Shown here: in pieces, positions 6,287-14,872 of the stretch | Layout: each line of letters starts with the position of its first letter | How positions within the stretch are numbered: position 1 is the first letter of the stretch | Assembly (NCBI GenBank): GCA_004558185.1 | Contig: SFDP01000047.1 | Coordinates: forward strand, 1 to 17,199 | From: Lachnospiraceae bacterium | GTDB lineage: Bacteria; Bacillota; Clostridia; Lachnospirales; Lachnospiraceae | Direction: 5' to 3' | Length of the DNA: 17,199 nucleotides | Notes under the pieces: generated by a model | What the model saw: the letters and a program-made list of their open reading frames with translations, nothing else | Told to the model about the DNA's origin: nothing | The model's database searches: none | Program-made: the position numbers and the translations under genes

Positions 6287-6739
6287 CTAGTCAAATGAAA
6301 CAACGGTATTCAAATCCAATAAAGAAACTAAAGATTCTCCATATTTTCCAACAGCAAACACGAAGCTGTCCTTCTCTTCCTTGCCATTGCTGCTGGTCGT
6401 TTTCTCCATATCCTCTTCGTCAAGGGTCAGTACCTCTTTCACCTCATCGACGATGATTCCCAACATCCCCAACTGCTCCAGCCTTAAAATAATGATTCTG
6501 CTGGCCTTGGTTTCTACATCATTTTCCATGCCCATTTTCAGTCTCAGGCTCATCACCGGCAGAACCTCTCCCCGGAGGTTAATTACACCCTTAATATAGG
6601 GTGCCACATTGGGAACTCTGGTAATATGCTGCATTTTAACAATATTGTCTATGTATCTGATGTCAATCCCAAACTGTTCATCTCCCATGGAAATCACTAT
6701 ATACTGATTAACATCGTCAATTTTCTTTGTATTGTCCAT
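6287..6739 (-). CDS. cheW: Chemotaxis coupling protein CheW
   Basis: CheW joins chemoreceptors to the CheA kinase in the membrane-bound array. The protein has 150 residues, slightly short of many homologues but with the full SH3-like fold. N-terminal strands (YIVISMGDEQFGIDI) lead to RVPNVAPYIKGVINLRG (about 41-57), the hallmark receptor- and kinase-binding stretch. VDEVKEVL lies at about 97-104. A Glu/Lys/Ser-rich loop (about 108-123) precedes the last strands. The gene is 19 bases after cheA with AAGGAGG before the ATG, so the two should be made together. Confidence 0.95.
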   Translation of the reverse strand: MDNTKKIDDVNQYIVISMGDEQFGIDIRYIDNIVKMQHITRVPNVAPYIKGVINLRGEVLPVMSLRLKMGMENDVETKASRIIILRLEQLGMLGIIVDEVKEVLTLDEEDMEKTTSSNGKEEKDSFVFAVGKYGESLVSLLDLNTVVSFD

Positions 6740-6758
6740 TCCCTAATTCCTCCTTATC

Positions 6759-8831
6759 CTAGAGCAATGCATTGGTATCCAGAATCAATGCAACCTCACC
6801 GTCTCCAAGAATGGTCGCCCCACTGATTTCTTTGCTCTTATTGATGTATTTACCCAGGGATTTGATTACAATTTCCTGCTGTCCCATCAAATCATCGATA
6901 ATCAGTCCTGCCTGCTTATCCCCTTTTTTCACAATAACAGCAATCAAATCCTCCGAGCTGTCCTTGGTGGACTCAATTCCCAATACCTCATTCAGTCTTA
7001 CTAAAGGAATTACACTGCCACGGAGCGTGATCACCTCTTTAGACTGAACCAGCTTGATATCATCAGGAGAAATATCTTCAATAGTATCAATGGCTCCCAG
7101 TGAAATGGCATATTTCTCACCACCCACATCAACCATCAGAGCCTGAATAATTGCCAGCGTAAGAGGAAGACGGATAATCCATGTGCTTCCTACACCCAAC
7201 TTACTCTTTACCTCTACTTCACCGCTTAAGGCTTGAATTTTGGATCTTACAACGTCAAGACCAACGCCTCTTCCGGAAACATCCGAAACTATCTTAGCTG
7301 TAGAAAAGCTGGGAAGGAATAATAAATCAATGATCTCCTTTTCCGACATATACTCAGCCTGCTCTTCCGTAATGGTTCCCCGTTCAATAGCCTTCTGGCG
7401 AACTGCCGCAACATCAATACCGTTACCATCGTCTCTGACTTCTATAACTACATTGTTGCCTTCCTGATAGGCGTTCAGGAAAATAGACCCTACTTCAGGC
7501 TTTCCTCTCTCCCGACGTACCTCTGCAGACTCCAGACCATGATCAGCTGAGTTGCGCAGCAGGTGCATCAAAGGATCACCGATTTCGTCTACCACCGTAC
7601 GATCCAGCTCTGTTTCCTCACCGGACATATATAATTCCATTTTTTTACCCAGCTTTTTCTGCAGGTCGCGGATCATACGAGGGAATTTATTTACTACGCT
7701 TTCAATAGGTACCATTCGTACCTTCATTACCGATTCATGAAGATTGGTGGTTACACTTTCCAGGTATTCGATCTGCTCATTCACTCCTGCATTGGTAGCC
7801 CCCTCAATATTGGTGGCGGAAACCAGCGAGTTCTTTGCAATAATCAGCTCGCTTACCAGGTTCATCAGCACATCCAGCTTCTCGATATCTACACGAACGG
7901 TTCTGTTTACTACCGGTTTTCCCTTCTTCTCTACTGCCTTATTCTCCTTCTTAGGCTCTTTTGCAGCAGGCTTCGGTTCCACTTTCTTCGCTGCGGCAGG
8001 TGCTTCTGCTGCCACCGTCTCCTGTGTCCCCTTTACCGGTTCAACTGCTTCTGTCCCGCCAGGAGTTATTAATGCACCGCATACCTCCCGGATCTCAGAT
8101 ACTTTGTTAGCTGCGGCCAGCGCTTTTTCCACTGAGCAATCAGTTACCATAATAATGCTGAAATCGAAATCAAACTTCTCATCCTCAATGTCCTGTGCGG
8201 AAGGATTGGAAATGATGATCTCTCCCAGCTCTTCCAGGGCTTTGAATACCAAAAAGGCTCTGGCTGCCTTTAAAATACAGCTTTCCTGCACATAAACCGT
8301 AAGGCCGATCACATTCTTTCCCTGCTTTACCGCTTCAGAAATCACATGATTCTCTGCTTCTCCCAGAGGAATAGAACGCCATTTTTCTTTAGATACATCG
8401 GTTGCCGCCTTGGGCGGAGCCGGTGGCGCAGCAGCCTCCTCTGTCTTCTCCCCGGTAAGCATGGCATTCAGATCCTTGATCAGCATTTCGTTGTCATTGG
8501 TGCCTTCATCCCCTGTTTCCTGTATGGTAGCCAGATACTCTTCAAGCGCATCCAGACATTGGAACAGGCAGTCAATCATAGAAGCATTGACCTTAATATG
8601 TCCGTTTCTCACCTCTGAAAACACATTCTCCATATCATGGGTAAGGGTCTGCATCCTCTTATAACCCATGGTACCTGCCATTCCCTTCAAGGAATGTGCG
8701 GCACGGAACACCTCATTAATCGTATCCATATTCTCCGGATTCTGCTCCAGCTCAAGAATCTGTGTGTTTAAACTCTGCAAATGTTCTTTGGTTTCATCAA
8801 TGAAAATCTCCAGATACTGACTTACATCCAT
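6759..8831 (-). CDS. cheA: Chemotaxis histidine kinase CheA
   Basis: CheA autophosphorylates in response to receptors and passes phosphate to CheY and CheB. The protein has 690 residues with all five domains. P1 (about 1-128) carries the phospho-acceptor H46 in FRAAHSLKGMAGTMGY. P2 (about 150-260) binds the response regulator. A Pro/Ala/Lys-rich linker spans about 262-305. P3 for dimerisation spans about 308-375. P4 has N-box HLLRNSADHG (N427), G1 DDGNGI (467-472) and G2 GRGVGLDVV (520-528). P5 is CheW-like (about 560-690). Nothing essential is missing. The start lies one base after the cheB stop, with a G-rich ribosome site inside the end of cheB, so translation is probably coupled. Confidence 0.97.
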   Translation of the reverse strand: MDVSQYLEIFIDETKEHLQSLNTQILELEQNPENMDTINEVFRAAHSLKGMAGTMGYKRMQTLTHDMENVFSEVRNGHIKVNASMIDCLFQCLDALEEYLATIQETGDEGTNDNEMLIKDLNAMLTGEKTEEAAAPPAPPKAATDVSKEKWRSIPLGEAENHVISEAVKQGKNVIGLTVYVQESCILKAARAFLVFKALEELGEIIISNPSAQDIEDEKFDFDFSIIMVTDCSVEKALAAANKVSEIREVCGALITPGGTEAVEPVKGTQETVAAEAPAAAKKVEPKPAAKEPKKENKAVEKKGKPVVNRTVRVDIEKLDVLMNLVSELIIAKNSLVSATNIEGATNAGVNEQIEYLESVTTNLHESVMKVRMVPIESVVNKFPRMIRDLQKKLGKKMELYMSGEETELDRTVVDEIGDPLMHLLRNSADHGLESAEVRRERGKPEVGSIFLNAYQEGNNVVIEVRDDGNGIDVAAVRQKAIERGTITEEQAEYMSEKEIIDLLFLPSFSTAKIVSDVSGRGVGLDVVRSKIQALSGEVEVKSKLGVGSTWIIRLPLTLAIIQALMVDVGGEKYAISLGAIDTIEDISPDDIKLVQSKEVITLRGSVIPLVRLNEVLGIESTKDSSEDLIAVIVKKGDKQAGLIIDDLMGQQEIVIKSLGKYINKSKEISGATILGDGEVALILDTNALL

Positions 8832-8832
8832 C

Positions 8833-9903
8833 CTAATTTACCCCCACGTGTAAAATGATTTCCTGTGCAATCTGATCCAAAGGCACTACCTGATCCGACA
8901 GACCTGCCCTTTTGACGCTTCTGGGCATTCCGTATACCACGCAGCTTTCTTCGTCCTGAGAAATCACGTGCACTTTTTTCTTTGACTTCAGATTGGTGAT
9001 TCCTTCCGTTCCATCTGCTCCCATTCCGGTCATGACCACACAGACAACTTCATCGTAGCTGCAGTTAGCCAGAGATTCATACATATAGTTGGCACAGGGT
9101 CGAACACCTTCTCTGGTGGGCTCCTGAGAGTAATGAATAACCGGCTTTCCCTGCTTCTCTACAATATTCAGATGGCTGCCGCCACGGGCGATATACACAC
9201 CCCCCTTTTTCAGCTCTTCTCCCTCTTGCGCCTCTTTTACATTCAGCGCACTGAGAGAATCCAGCCGCTCTGCCATGGACTTGGTAAAACCAATGGGCAT
9301 ATGCTGCACCAGTACAACGGGTGCTGATAAATTTCCCGGCAGTCTGGGAATTACAGATTGTAAGGATTTGGGACCTCCCGTAGAGCTGGCAATTGCTACA
9401 ATGTGCTTTCCTGAAAAGCGAACACCATTTTTCTTCACCAATTCTACAATTTTTTTGGTATTATTGCTTTCTTCACGGCTAAATACCTTGGTAAACACAG
9501 GTGGATTAGAGCTGGCCACAGCGTGCAGGGTTCTCAGGAAGGTAGCCACAAACTCCTCTCCCCGACAGTCTGAAGCCCGATCCGGCTTATGTACAAAATC
9601 AAGTGCTCCCAGTTCCAGTGCATCCAAAGTGGTTTTGGCCCCTTCCCTGGTATCCGTACTTGCCATCATGACCTTGGCCGTAATCTTGTTGGCCCGCAGT
9701 TCCTTCAGCAGCTCAAGACCGTTCATCTTGGGCATATTCACATCCAGTACCACCGCATCATAGCTGTTCTTCTTTAATAATTCCAGTGCTTCTAATCCAT
9801 TAGTGGCACGATCTGCCACCTCTAATGTTTTATCCGTACTTATTATATCACACAACACCCTTCGCATGAGTGCAGAATCATCAACAACTAGAATTTTTTT
9901 CAT
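8833..9903 (-). CDS. cheB: Protein-glutamate methylesterase/deamidase CheB
   Basis: CheB removes methyl groups from glutamates on chemoreceptors and resets signalling after CheA phosphorylates it. The protein has 356 residues. The receiver domain (about 1-120) has acidic D8 and D9, phospho-acceptor D54 in VVLDVNMPKM and the conserved Lys in DFVHKP. A linker leads to the methylesterase domain (about 165-356) with the triad S174 (ASSTGGP), H201 (VQHMPIGF) and D297 (GMGADG). I chose the ATG at 9903 because AGAGGA lies just before it. In-frame ATGs at 9915 and 9921 overlap or precede that site. No cheR is seen in the window. Because cheD is present as well, CheB may mainly demethylate here. Confidence 0.96.
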   Translation of the reverse strand: MKKILVVDDSALMRRVLCDIISTDKTLEVADRATNGLEALELLKKNSYDAVVLDVNMPKMNGLELLKELRANKITAKVMMASTDTREGAKTTLDALELGALDFVHKPDRASDCRGEEFVATFLRTLHAVASSNPPVFTKVFSREESNNTKKIVELVKKNGVRFSGKHIVAIASSTGGPKSLQSVIPRLPGNLSAPVVLVQHMPIGFTKSMAERLDSLSALNVKEAQEGEELKKGGVYIARGGSHLNIVEKQGKPVIHYSQEPTREGVRPCANYMYESLANCSYDEVVCVVMTGMGADGTEGITNLKSKKKVHVISQDEESCVVYGMPRSVKRAGLSDQVVPLDQIAQEIILHVGVN

Positions 9904-9916
9904 ATTTCCTCTCATT
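9904..9916 (-). promoter_or_regulatory. Ribosome site deciding the cheB start
   Basis: The minus-strand sequence AATGAGAGGAAAT precedes the cheB ATG. Together with the ATG it is identical over 16 bases to 2214-2229, before the 104-residue gene. It contains an in-frame upstream ATG, but AGAGGA is placed for the downstream one. The hairpin seen in the other two leaders is absent here. Confidence 0.5.
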
Positions 9917-9927
9917 TCCAAACGGTT

Positions 9928-10638
9928 TTACCGCCTTCTCCCTTTTTTCTGCCTGCGTTCATCCTCAAAAATGAACTGAATAATTTCTTCCCTTGTACTG
10001 TTGGTTACGTCTTCAAACTGGACTCTTATCTCATACCGATCTCTATCCTGCCCTGTAAGCATCGAACTGAGCACTTTTCCCACGATCCGATATTCTTCCA
10101 TTTCCCCGCTTAGCCCTATGGGAAGCTGAAAGCAGCATAGGATCATGCTTTCCGGCTGATACTCTTCCCTGCTGATAAAGCGGACTCCTCCTCCGCCTAA
10201 ATCCAGCATAAGTCCTTCCGTTCCCTCGACAGACACATCCCAGATTCGTTTTTCCAGCTCACTTTCGGTAAGAGTCCTGGTGAAAATAGGCAGAGTACAG
10301 TTGTGCCGATAATATTCTCTTCTCTGATACTTCGTAATTGGGCTGACCATCTCCATGGCCAAAAGATAAGCCTTCCCCTTCTTATACTGTTCCACCACCT
10401 TTGCCTCACACTGGTAAACTCCCTGTTGGGTATAAATCACCAGCGTATAGACAGCACCCAGGGGCAGAAGAACCAGCTTGGCCCGTTCGATAGGCATCAG
10501 TACCTCTATTTTGTTCTCCTCTAACACATCAAAAATCTGGCTGATATGCACCTTGGGCTTTTGCCCATCCTTCAAAGGATGCTGAGGCATATGTCTCATT
10601 TCAATTTTATGTCCGGGTTCCAGATACGTTTCTATCAT
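9928..10638 (-). CDS. PilZ-domain flagellar protein (YcgR/YpfA type)
   Basis: The protein has 236 residues. The N-terminal half (about 1-95) fits the YcgR-type flagellar brake domain (PilZN). The C-terminal half is a PilZ domain, the usual receptor for cyclic di-GMP. The RxxxR motif is intact (R107-R111 in RREYYRHN). The second motif, normally [D/N]xSxxG, reads D146-L-G-G-G-G, with Ser replaced by Gly, confirmed in the DNA (GAT TTA GGC GGA GGA GGA). YcgR proteins slow or stop the motor when cyclic di-GMP is high. The changed motif may alter affinity. The gene lies between flhG (55-base gap) and cheB (24-base gap), with GGAG five bases before the ATG. Confidence 0.82.
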   Translation of the reverse strand: MIETYLEPGHKIEMRHMPQHPLKDGQKPKVHISQIFDVLEENKIEVLMPIERAKLVLLPLGAVYTLVIYTQQGVYQCEAKVVEQYKKGKAYLLAMEMVSPITKYQRREYYRHNCTLPIFTRTLTESELEKRIWDVSVEGTEGLMLDLGGGGVRFISREEYQPESMILCCFQLPIGLSGEMEEYRIVGKVLSSMLTGQDRDRYEIRVQFEDVTNSTREEIIQFIFEDERRQKKGRRR

Positions 10639-10693
10639 AAAATCTCCATTCCGAAGGACATTTCCTGCATCTCTTTACTCTGTCCTTCTTAAC

Positions 10694-11572
10694 TCATTTT
10701 TTTCCTGACAATAATTGGGAAAAGAATGCTGCCATTCCCTTTTTCTTCATCTCTGTCTGCTCTTCCTTATCCATTAATCTGGCTGCCAGTCGTTCATAAG
10801 CTCTGGCTGATTTTGCCTCGGGTGCCCATAAAGACACCGGTGTCTGGCGCATAACTGCCTCTGCCAGCCGGTTATCCTGAGGTATTGCTCCCACATAGGT
10901 AAGAGGGAGCTCCAGATAACGGCCTACCACCACATTTAATTTATCGAATAAGTTCTGTCCCTCTTCCTGATTTTCCACACGATTTGTCAATACCTTAATC
11001 CGGCATTCCTCTACTGAAAAACGGGTATGCTGATGCAGTACCTTAAGCAGCGAATAGGAATCCGTGATAGAGGTAGGTTCCGGTGTAGTAACCAAAATGA
11101 TCTCATCGCTGGCCACCAGAAACTCAATCACTGCATCTGCTATTCCTGCACCTGTATCAATAATAATGACATCTGCCATAGTATCCAACTGTGCAAGATT
11201 CTGTATAATATAAATCAAATGCTGCCTGCTCAAATTAGCCAGGTCCACAATTCCCGAGCCTCCGGAAATGAAGTCCACATTTCCTGCTCCCCGGGTAATA
11301 ATTTCCTGAATACTCTTCCCCTGGTAGATTAAATCGCATAAATTATGCTTTGGCACCGTTCCAAACATGATTTCGATATTGGCAAGGCCAAAATCTGCAT
11401 CCAGGATGATGACCCTCTGTCCCAGCTTTTTTAGCTGAATTGCCAAATTAATGGCTGTGTTGGACTTACCCACACCACCTTTTCCGCTGGTAACCGCAAT
11501 TACACGAGCCAAGGCTTTGGAAGAGGACTTACTTGCCTTAATAATCGCTCTTAATCCTTCTGCCTGATCCAT
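10694..11572 (-). CDS. flhG: Flagellar number regulator FlhG (FleN/YlxH), MinD-like ATPase
   Basis: FlhG is a membrane-cycling ATPase that partners FlhF and limits or positions flagella. The protein has 292 residues. The N-terminal MDQAEGLR is the DQAxxLR motif known to stimulate FlhF GTPase activity. The deviant Walker A is SGKGGVGKSN (K31 and K36), with LDADFG at 58-63 and IIDTGAG at 137-143. The C-terminus (KKGMAAFFSQLLSGKK) looks like an amphipathic membrane-targeting helix. The ATG at 11572 is preferred because AAGGA precedes it by eight bases and the DQA motif then starts the protein. An upstream in-frame ATG at 11599 has no good ribosome site and would overlap flhF by 14 bases. Confidence 0.92.
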   Translation of the reverse strand: MDQAEGLRAIIKASKSSSKALARVIAVTSGKGGVGKSNTAINLAIQLKKLGQRVIILDADFGLANIEIMFGTVPKHNLCDLIYQGKSIQEIITRGAGNVDFISGGSGIVDLANLSRQHLIYIIQNLAQLDTMADVIIIDTGAGIADAVIEFLVASDEIILVTTPEPTSITDSYSLLKVLHQHTRFSVEECRIKVLTNRVENQEEGQNLFDKLNVVVGRYLELPLTYVGAIPQDNRLAEAVMRQTPVSLWAPEAKSARAYERLAARLMDKEEQTEMKKKGMAAFFSQLLSGKK

Positions 11573-11585
11573 TTTCCTTGTCCTT

Positions 11586-12797
11586 TCATCCCTGTTCATT
11601 CTTGCTTAAAATCTGCTTCACTGTAGATTGAGGGTTAAAAGGACAAATATCGTCAGGCACGTTCTGACCACAGGTGATATAAGACATAGGCGCTCCGGTA
11701 TAAAGCTTAAGATTAAACAGATTTCCCAAAGCTGTGGTCTCGTCTAATTTAGTGAAGATCAGCTTAAAATCGGCAAGTTCCTTATAGGCATCTGCGATTT
11801 TTACCAAGTCCCTGTATTTTGTTGTCGCACTCAGCACCAGATAAACCTCCCTTTCAACCTTATCTCCTGCTCCTTTAAGGAAACCCTCAGTGGTTTTTTT
11901 CTGCTCATCATTCTGATGAGAATGTCCTGAGGTATCCACAAAAATATAGTCATACCCCTTAAACTCTTCTATGGCCTGTGCAATTTCTTCCGGGGCATAG
12001 ATAATCCGAAAGGGTACCTCCAGAATATTGGCATAGGTTCGTAACTGCTCCGCTGCTGCAATACGATAGGTGTCTGCTGTCAGCAGGGCTACTTTCTTCT
12101 TTTCCTCTACACAGAATTTAGAAGCAATTTTGGCAATCGTAGTGGTTTTTCCTACTCCGGTAGGCCCAATAAAGAAAATGATTCTGGGTGTTCTGCCTCC
12201 CTCCCCAATAAGCTCTGCCTGTCCGAATTTGAGAATCATTTTCTGATAAACCGTGGACAGAGCAAAATCCATCTGCATATGAGGGGTACAGTTCTTTTCA
12301 AGCTCTTCAATGATCTGATTGGCATAAATATCCTGCACTTCATTATCGATCATTGTGTTGTAAAGGAGCTTCATAAAGGTGATGATCTCCTGGGGAAATT
12401 TTGATTCCTTTACGTCTTCTCTGCTTTCTCTGGGCTTTTCTTCTTCCATTTTAATTCTTTGCTCCAACAGACTTTGTAGATTCTCCAGCTTCTGTTCAAT
12501 GACCTTACCGGAATCCTCTTTTTGTGAGGCTTCCCGTAAATTTTCCTCCTTTTCCCATATGGAATCAGGAACAATAGGTGCAGAGGTCTCCTTCTGGGGA
12601 GGAAAAACTGCCGGTGTACGTTCACTTTCTTCCTCCAGCGCAACGGTAACCTCCATCAAAGGCGCCTTCAAAAAGGAGAGTAAGCCTTTCTGCTTTACCT
12701 CCTTTGCATTCATGATGACGACGTTTTCCCCCAACTCCTTCTTGGCGGCCTCCACTGCCTCTCTTTCTGTTTTGGCCTGAAACTTCTTTATGATCAT
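11586..12797 (-). CDS. flhF: Flagellar SRP-type GTPase FlhF
   Basis: FlhF is a signal-recognition-particle-like GTPase that marks where a flagellum is built. The protein has 403 residues. The N-terminal B domain is basic and variable (about 1-135), with a Glu-rich coiled region near 60-130. The N domain spans about 137-195. The G domain (about 204-395) has P-loop GPTGVGKT (211-218), ADTYRIAAAEQLRTYA (241-256), the G3 box DTSGHS (288-293) and TKLDE (349-353). The usual G3 word is DTAGRS, so Arg is replaced by His. The ATG is preceded by AAAGGA, ten bases away. It sits 23 bases after flhA and just before flhG, the standard order. Confidence 0.95.
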   Translation of the reverse strand: MIIKKFQAKTEREAVEAAKKELGENVVIMNAKEVKQKGLLSFLKAPLMEVTVALEEESERTPAVFPPQKETSAPIVPDSIWEKEENLREASQKEDSGKVIEQKLENLQSLLEQRIKMEEEKPRESREDVKESKFPQEIITFMKLLYNTMIDNEVQDIYANQIIEELEKNCTPHMQMDFALSTVYQKMILKFGQAELIGEGGRTPRIIFFIGPTGVGKTTTIAKIASKFCVEEKKKVALLTADTYRIAAAEQLRTYANILEVPFRIIYAPEEIAQAIEEFKGYDYIFVDTSGHSHQNDEQKKTTEGFLKGAGDKVEREVYLVLSATTKYRDLVKIADAYKELADFKLIFTKLDETTALGNLFNLKLYTGAPMSYITCGQNVPDDICPFNPQSTVKQILSKNEQG

Positions 12798-12820
12798 TTA
12801 CCTCAAATCCTTTCTGCACA

Positions 12821-14854
12821 TTATGCAGTAATCATGCCTACGGACTGCAGCTCTACATCAGCCTCCACCTCATTATAAGAAACTACAATCAAATCCCTGA
12901 AATAATCCTCTGTCAGCTTTTTGAAATAGATACGGACAATCGGAGAAGTTATCACGATGGGTATTTTCCCCATATTCTCCAGCTTTTTGATTTCCGTTTC
13001 CACCGACTTGATAATTTCTCTTGTTTTTTCAGGGTCCAGAGACAGGTAGGCTCCCTGCTCTGTCTGCTTTACACTTTTCATGATTTCCTGCTCCACTACC
13101 GGGTCCAGTGTGACTACGCTGGTAGTTTCACCTGACGGGAAATACTTATTTGAAATAGCACGCTTTAAGCTCTGGCGGACATATTCCGTTAAAATGTCCG
13201 TATCCCGACTGGTAGAAGCATAATCGGCCAGAGTTTCGAAGATGGTCAGCAAATCTCTGATTGAAATACCTTCACGCAGCAGATTCTGCAATACCTTTTG
13301 AATCTCTCCCAATCCCAGTATCTTGGGCACCAGCTCCTCCACCAGAGCCGGATTGGTATCCTTCAGGTTGTTGACCAAATTCTGTACATCCTGACGGGTC
13401 AAAAGCTCTGCCACATGCTGACGGATCACCTCAGTCAGATGGGTGGCAATAATGGAGGGAGGATCCACCACCGTGTACCCTAAGCTCTCCGCCCGTTCTC
13501 TCTGTCCTTCCGTAATCCAGATGGCCGGCAAATGGAAGGAGGGCTCAAAGGTAGGAATTCCTGCAATCTCTTCCTCCACAAAGCCGGGGTTCATTGCCAT
13601 ATAGTGGTCAAAGAGAATTTCTCCCTCACTGACCTGTATCCCTTTAATCTTGATGATGTACTGGTTAGGATTAAGCTGAATATTATCTCTTAGACGAATA
13701 ATAGGAACTACCATACCCAATTCCAGAGCAACCTGACGCCTGATCATTACTACCCGGTCAAGAAGGTCACCGCCCTGATTGACATCGGCCAGGGGAATGA
13801 TTCCGTAGCCAAATTCCAATTCGATGGGATCCACCTGCAGCAGACTGTTGACGTTTTCAGGCTGCCTGATTTCTCCCGCTTCTATTTCCTCTACATCCGT
13901 TTCTGCTTCTATTTTGGCTGTTTCTATCGTGCTTTCCATCATTCTTGCCACTACAACAAATACCATGCCCAGTCCGGCAAAAATAATACTGTTCAGAGGC
14001 GTTACCAGTCCCAGAAAAGCCAACGTAATCCCCACGATGTATAGAACCTTTGGTAAGCCAAAAAGCTGGCGTACCAGAACCGTACCGAAGTCTGCATCCT
14101 TGCTTCCCTTAGTCACCAGAATACCGGTAGACAGGGAAATCAGCAGAGAGGGAATCTGGCTTACCAGACCGTCACCAATGGTCAGGATCACGTATTTATC
14201 CAGGGCTGTATTAAAATCCAGTCCCTGTCTGAACATACCCATGGCAATACCGCCTACTACATTGACCACGGTGATGATCAATCCGGCAACAGCATCTCCC
14301 TTAACATACTTTACGGCACCATCCATGGAACCGAAGAAGCTGGCTTCCTGCTGAATCTTATCCCGCCGTTCTTTTGCTTCCCTGTCCGTAATGGCACCGG
14401 TATTCAAATCCGCATCAATGGCCATCTGCTTACCGGGCATAGCATCCAGTGTAAATCTGGCAGTTACCTCTGCTACTCGCTCGGAACCCTTGTTGATAAC
14501 CATAAACTGAATTAAAATCAAAATAATGAATACGATTGCACCGATAATCAAATCGCCGCCACCTACATATTCACCGAAGGTAGTAACTACATTACCCGGT
14601 TCTCCCGTATAGAGAATCAGCTTTGTAGAAGAGACATTCAGCGCAATACGGAAGATGGTGGTAAATAAGAGGATGGTAGGGAAAAAGGAAATATCCAGCA
14701 CATCCTTCACAAACATACAGGTGAACAGAACGGTAAAAGCAATGGCAATGTTCACTGCCAGAAACAGATCCAGAAGCCCCGATGGGATAGTAATAATGAA
14801 CATCGCAAAGGCAGTGAGAATATATAATGCTATGCCTAAATCTGCTTTCTTCAT
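12821..14854 (-). CDS. flhA: Flagellar export gate protein FlhA
   Basis: FlhA is the largest gate component of the flagellar type III export apparatus. Its membrane part takes part in proton-driven export and its cytoplasmic part docks chaperone-substrate complexes. The protein has 677 residues. The membrane region covers about 1-305, with the FHIPEP signature RFTLDAMPGKQMAIDADLN (133-151) in the loop between helices and D187 in KGDAVAG, which appears to match the Asp of the proton path. An acidic linker (about 311-330) leads to the cytoplasmic domain (about 340-677). I chose the ATG at 14854. AAAGGAGGG lies seven bases ahead. An upstream TTG in frame at 14872 would place that ribosome site inside the gene. 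Confidence 0.97.
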   Translation of the reverse strand: MKKADLGIALYILTAFAMFIITIPSGLLDLFLAVNIAIAFTVLFTCMFVKDVLDISFFPTILLFTTIFRIALNVSSTKLILYTGEPGNVVTTFGEYVGGGDLIIGAIVFIILILIQFMVINKGSERVAEVTARFTLDAMPGKQMAIDADLNTGAITDREAKERRDKIQQEASFFGSMDGAVKYVKGDAVAGLIITVVNVVGGIAMGMFRQGLDFNTALDKYVILTIGDGLVSQIPSLLISLSTGILVTKGSKDADFGTVLVRQLFGLPKVLYIVGITLAFLGLVTPLNSIIFAGLGMVFVVVARMMESTIETAKIEAETDVEEIEAGEIRQPENVNSLLQVDPIELEFGYGIIPLADVNQGGDLLDRVVMIRRQVALELGMVVPIIRLRDNIQLNPNQYIIKIKGIQVSEGEILFDHYMAMNPGFVEEEIAGIPTFEPSFHLPAIWITEGQRERAESLGYTVVDPPSIIATHLTEVIRQHVAELLTRQDVQNLVNNLKDTNPALVEELVPKILGLGEIQKVLQNLLREGISIRDLLTIFETLADYASTSRDTDILTEYVRQSLKRAISNKYFPSGETTSVVTLDPVVEQEIMKSVKQTEQGAYLSLDPEKTREIIKSVETEIKKLENMGKIPIVITSPIVRIYFKKLTEDYFRDLIVVSYNEVEADVELQSVGMITA

Positions 14855-14872
14855 TTTGTTCCCTCCTTTCAA

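Noticed and set aside
7744..8295. Long plus-strand open frames opposite cheA (also 7737-8072)
   Set aside because: They lie wholly inside cheA on the opposite strand, are Ser/Thr/Phe-rich as expected from mirrored Glu/Lys/Ala codons, and have no ribosome site or family match.
9275..9763. 162-codon plus-strand frame opposite cheB
   Set aside because: It is a shadow of cheB. The composition is that of an antisense frame, while the cheB frame carries complete catalytic motifs.
13824..14354. 176-codon plus-strand frame opposite flhA
   Set aside because: It overlaps the conserved membrane part of flhA in antisense and resembles no known protein.
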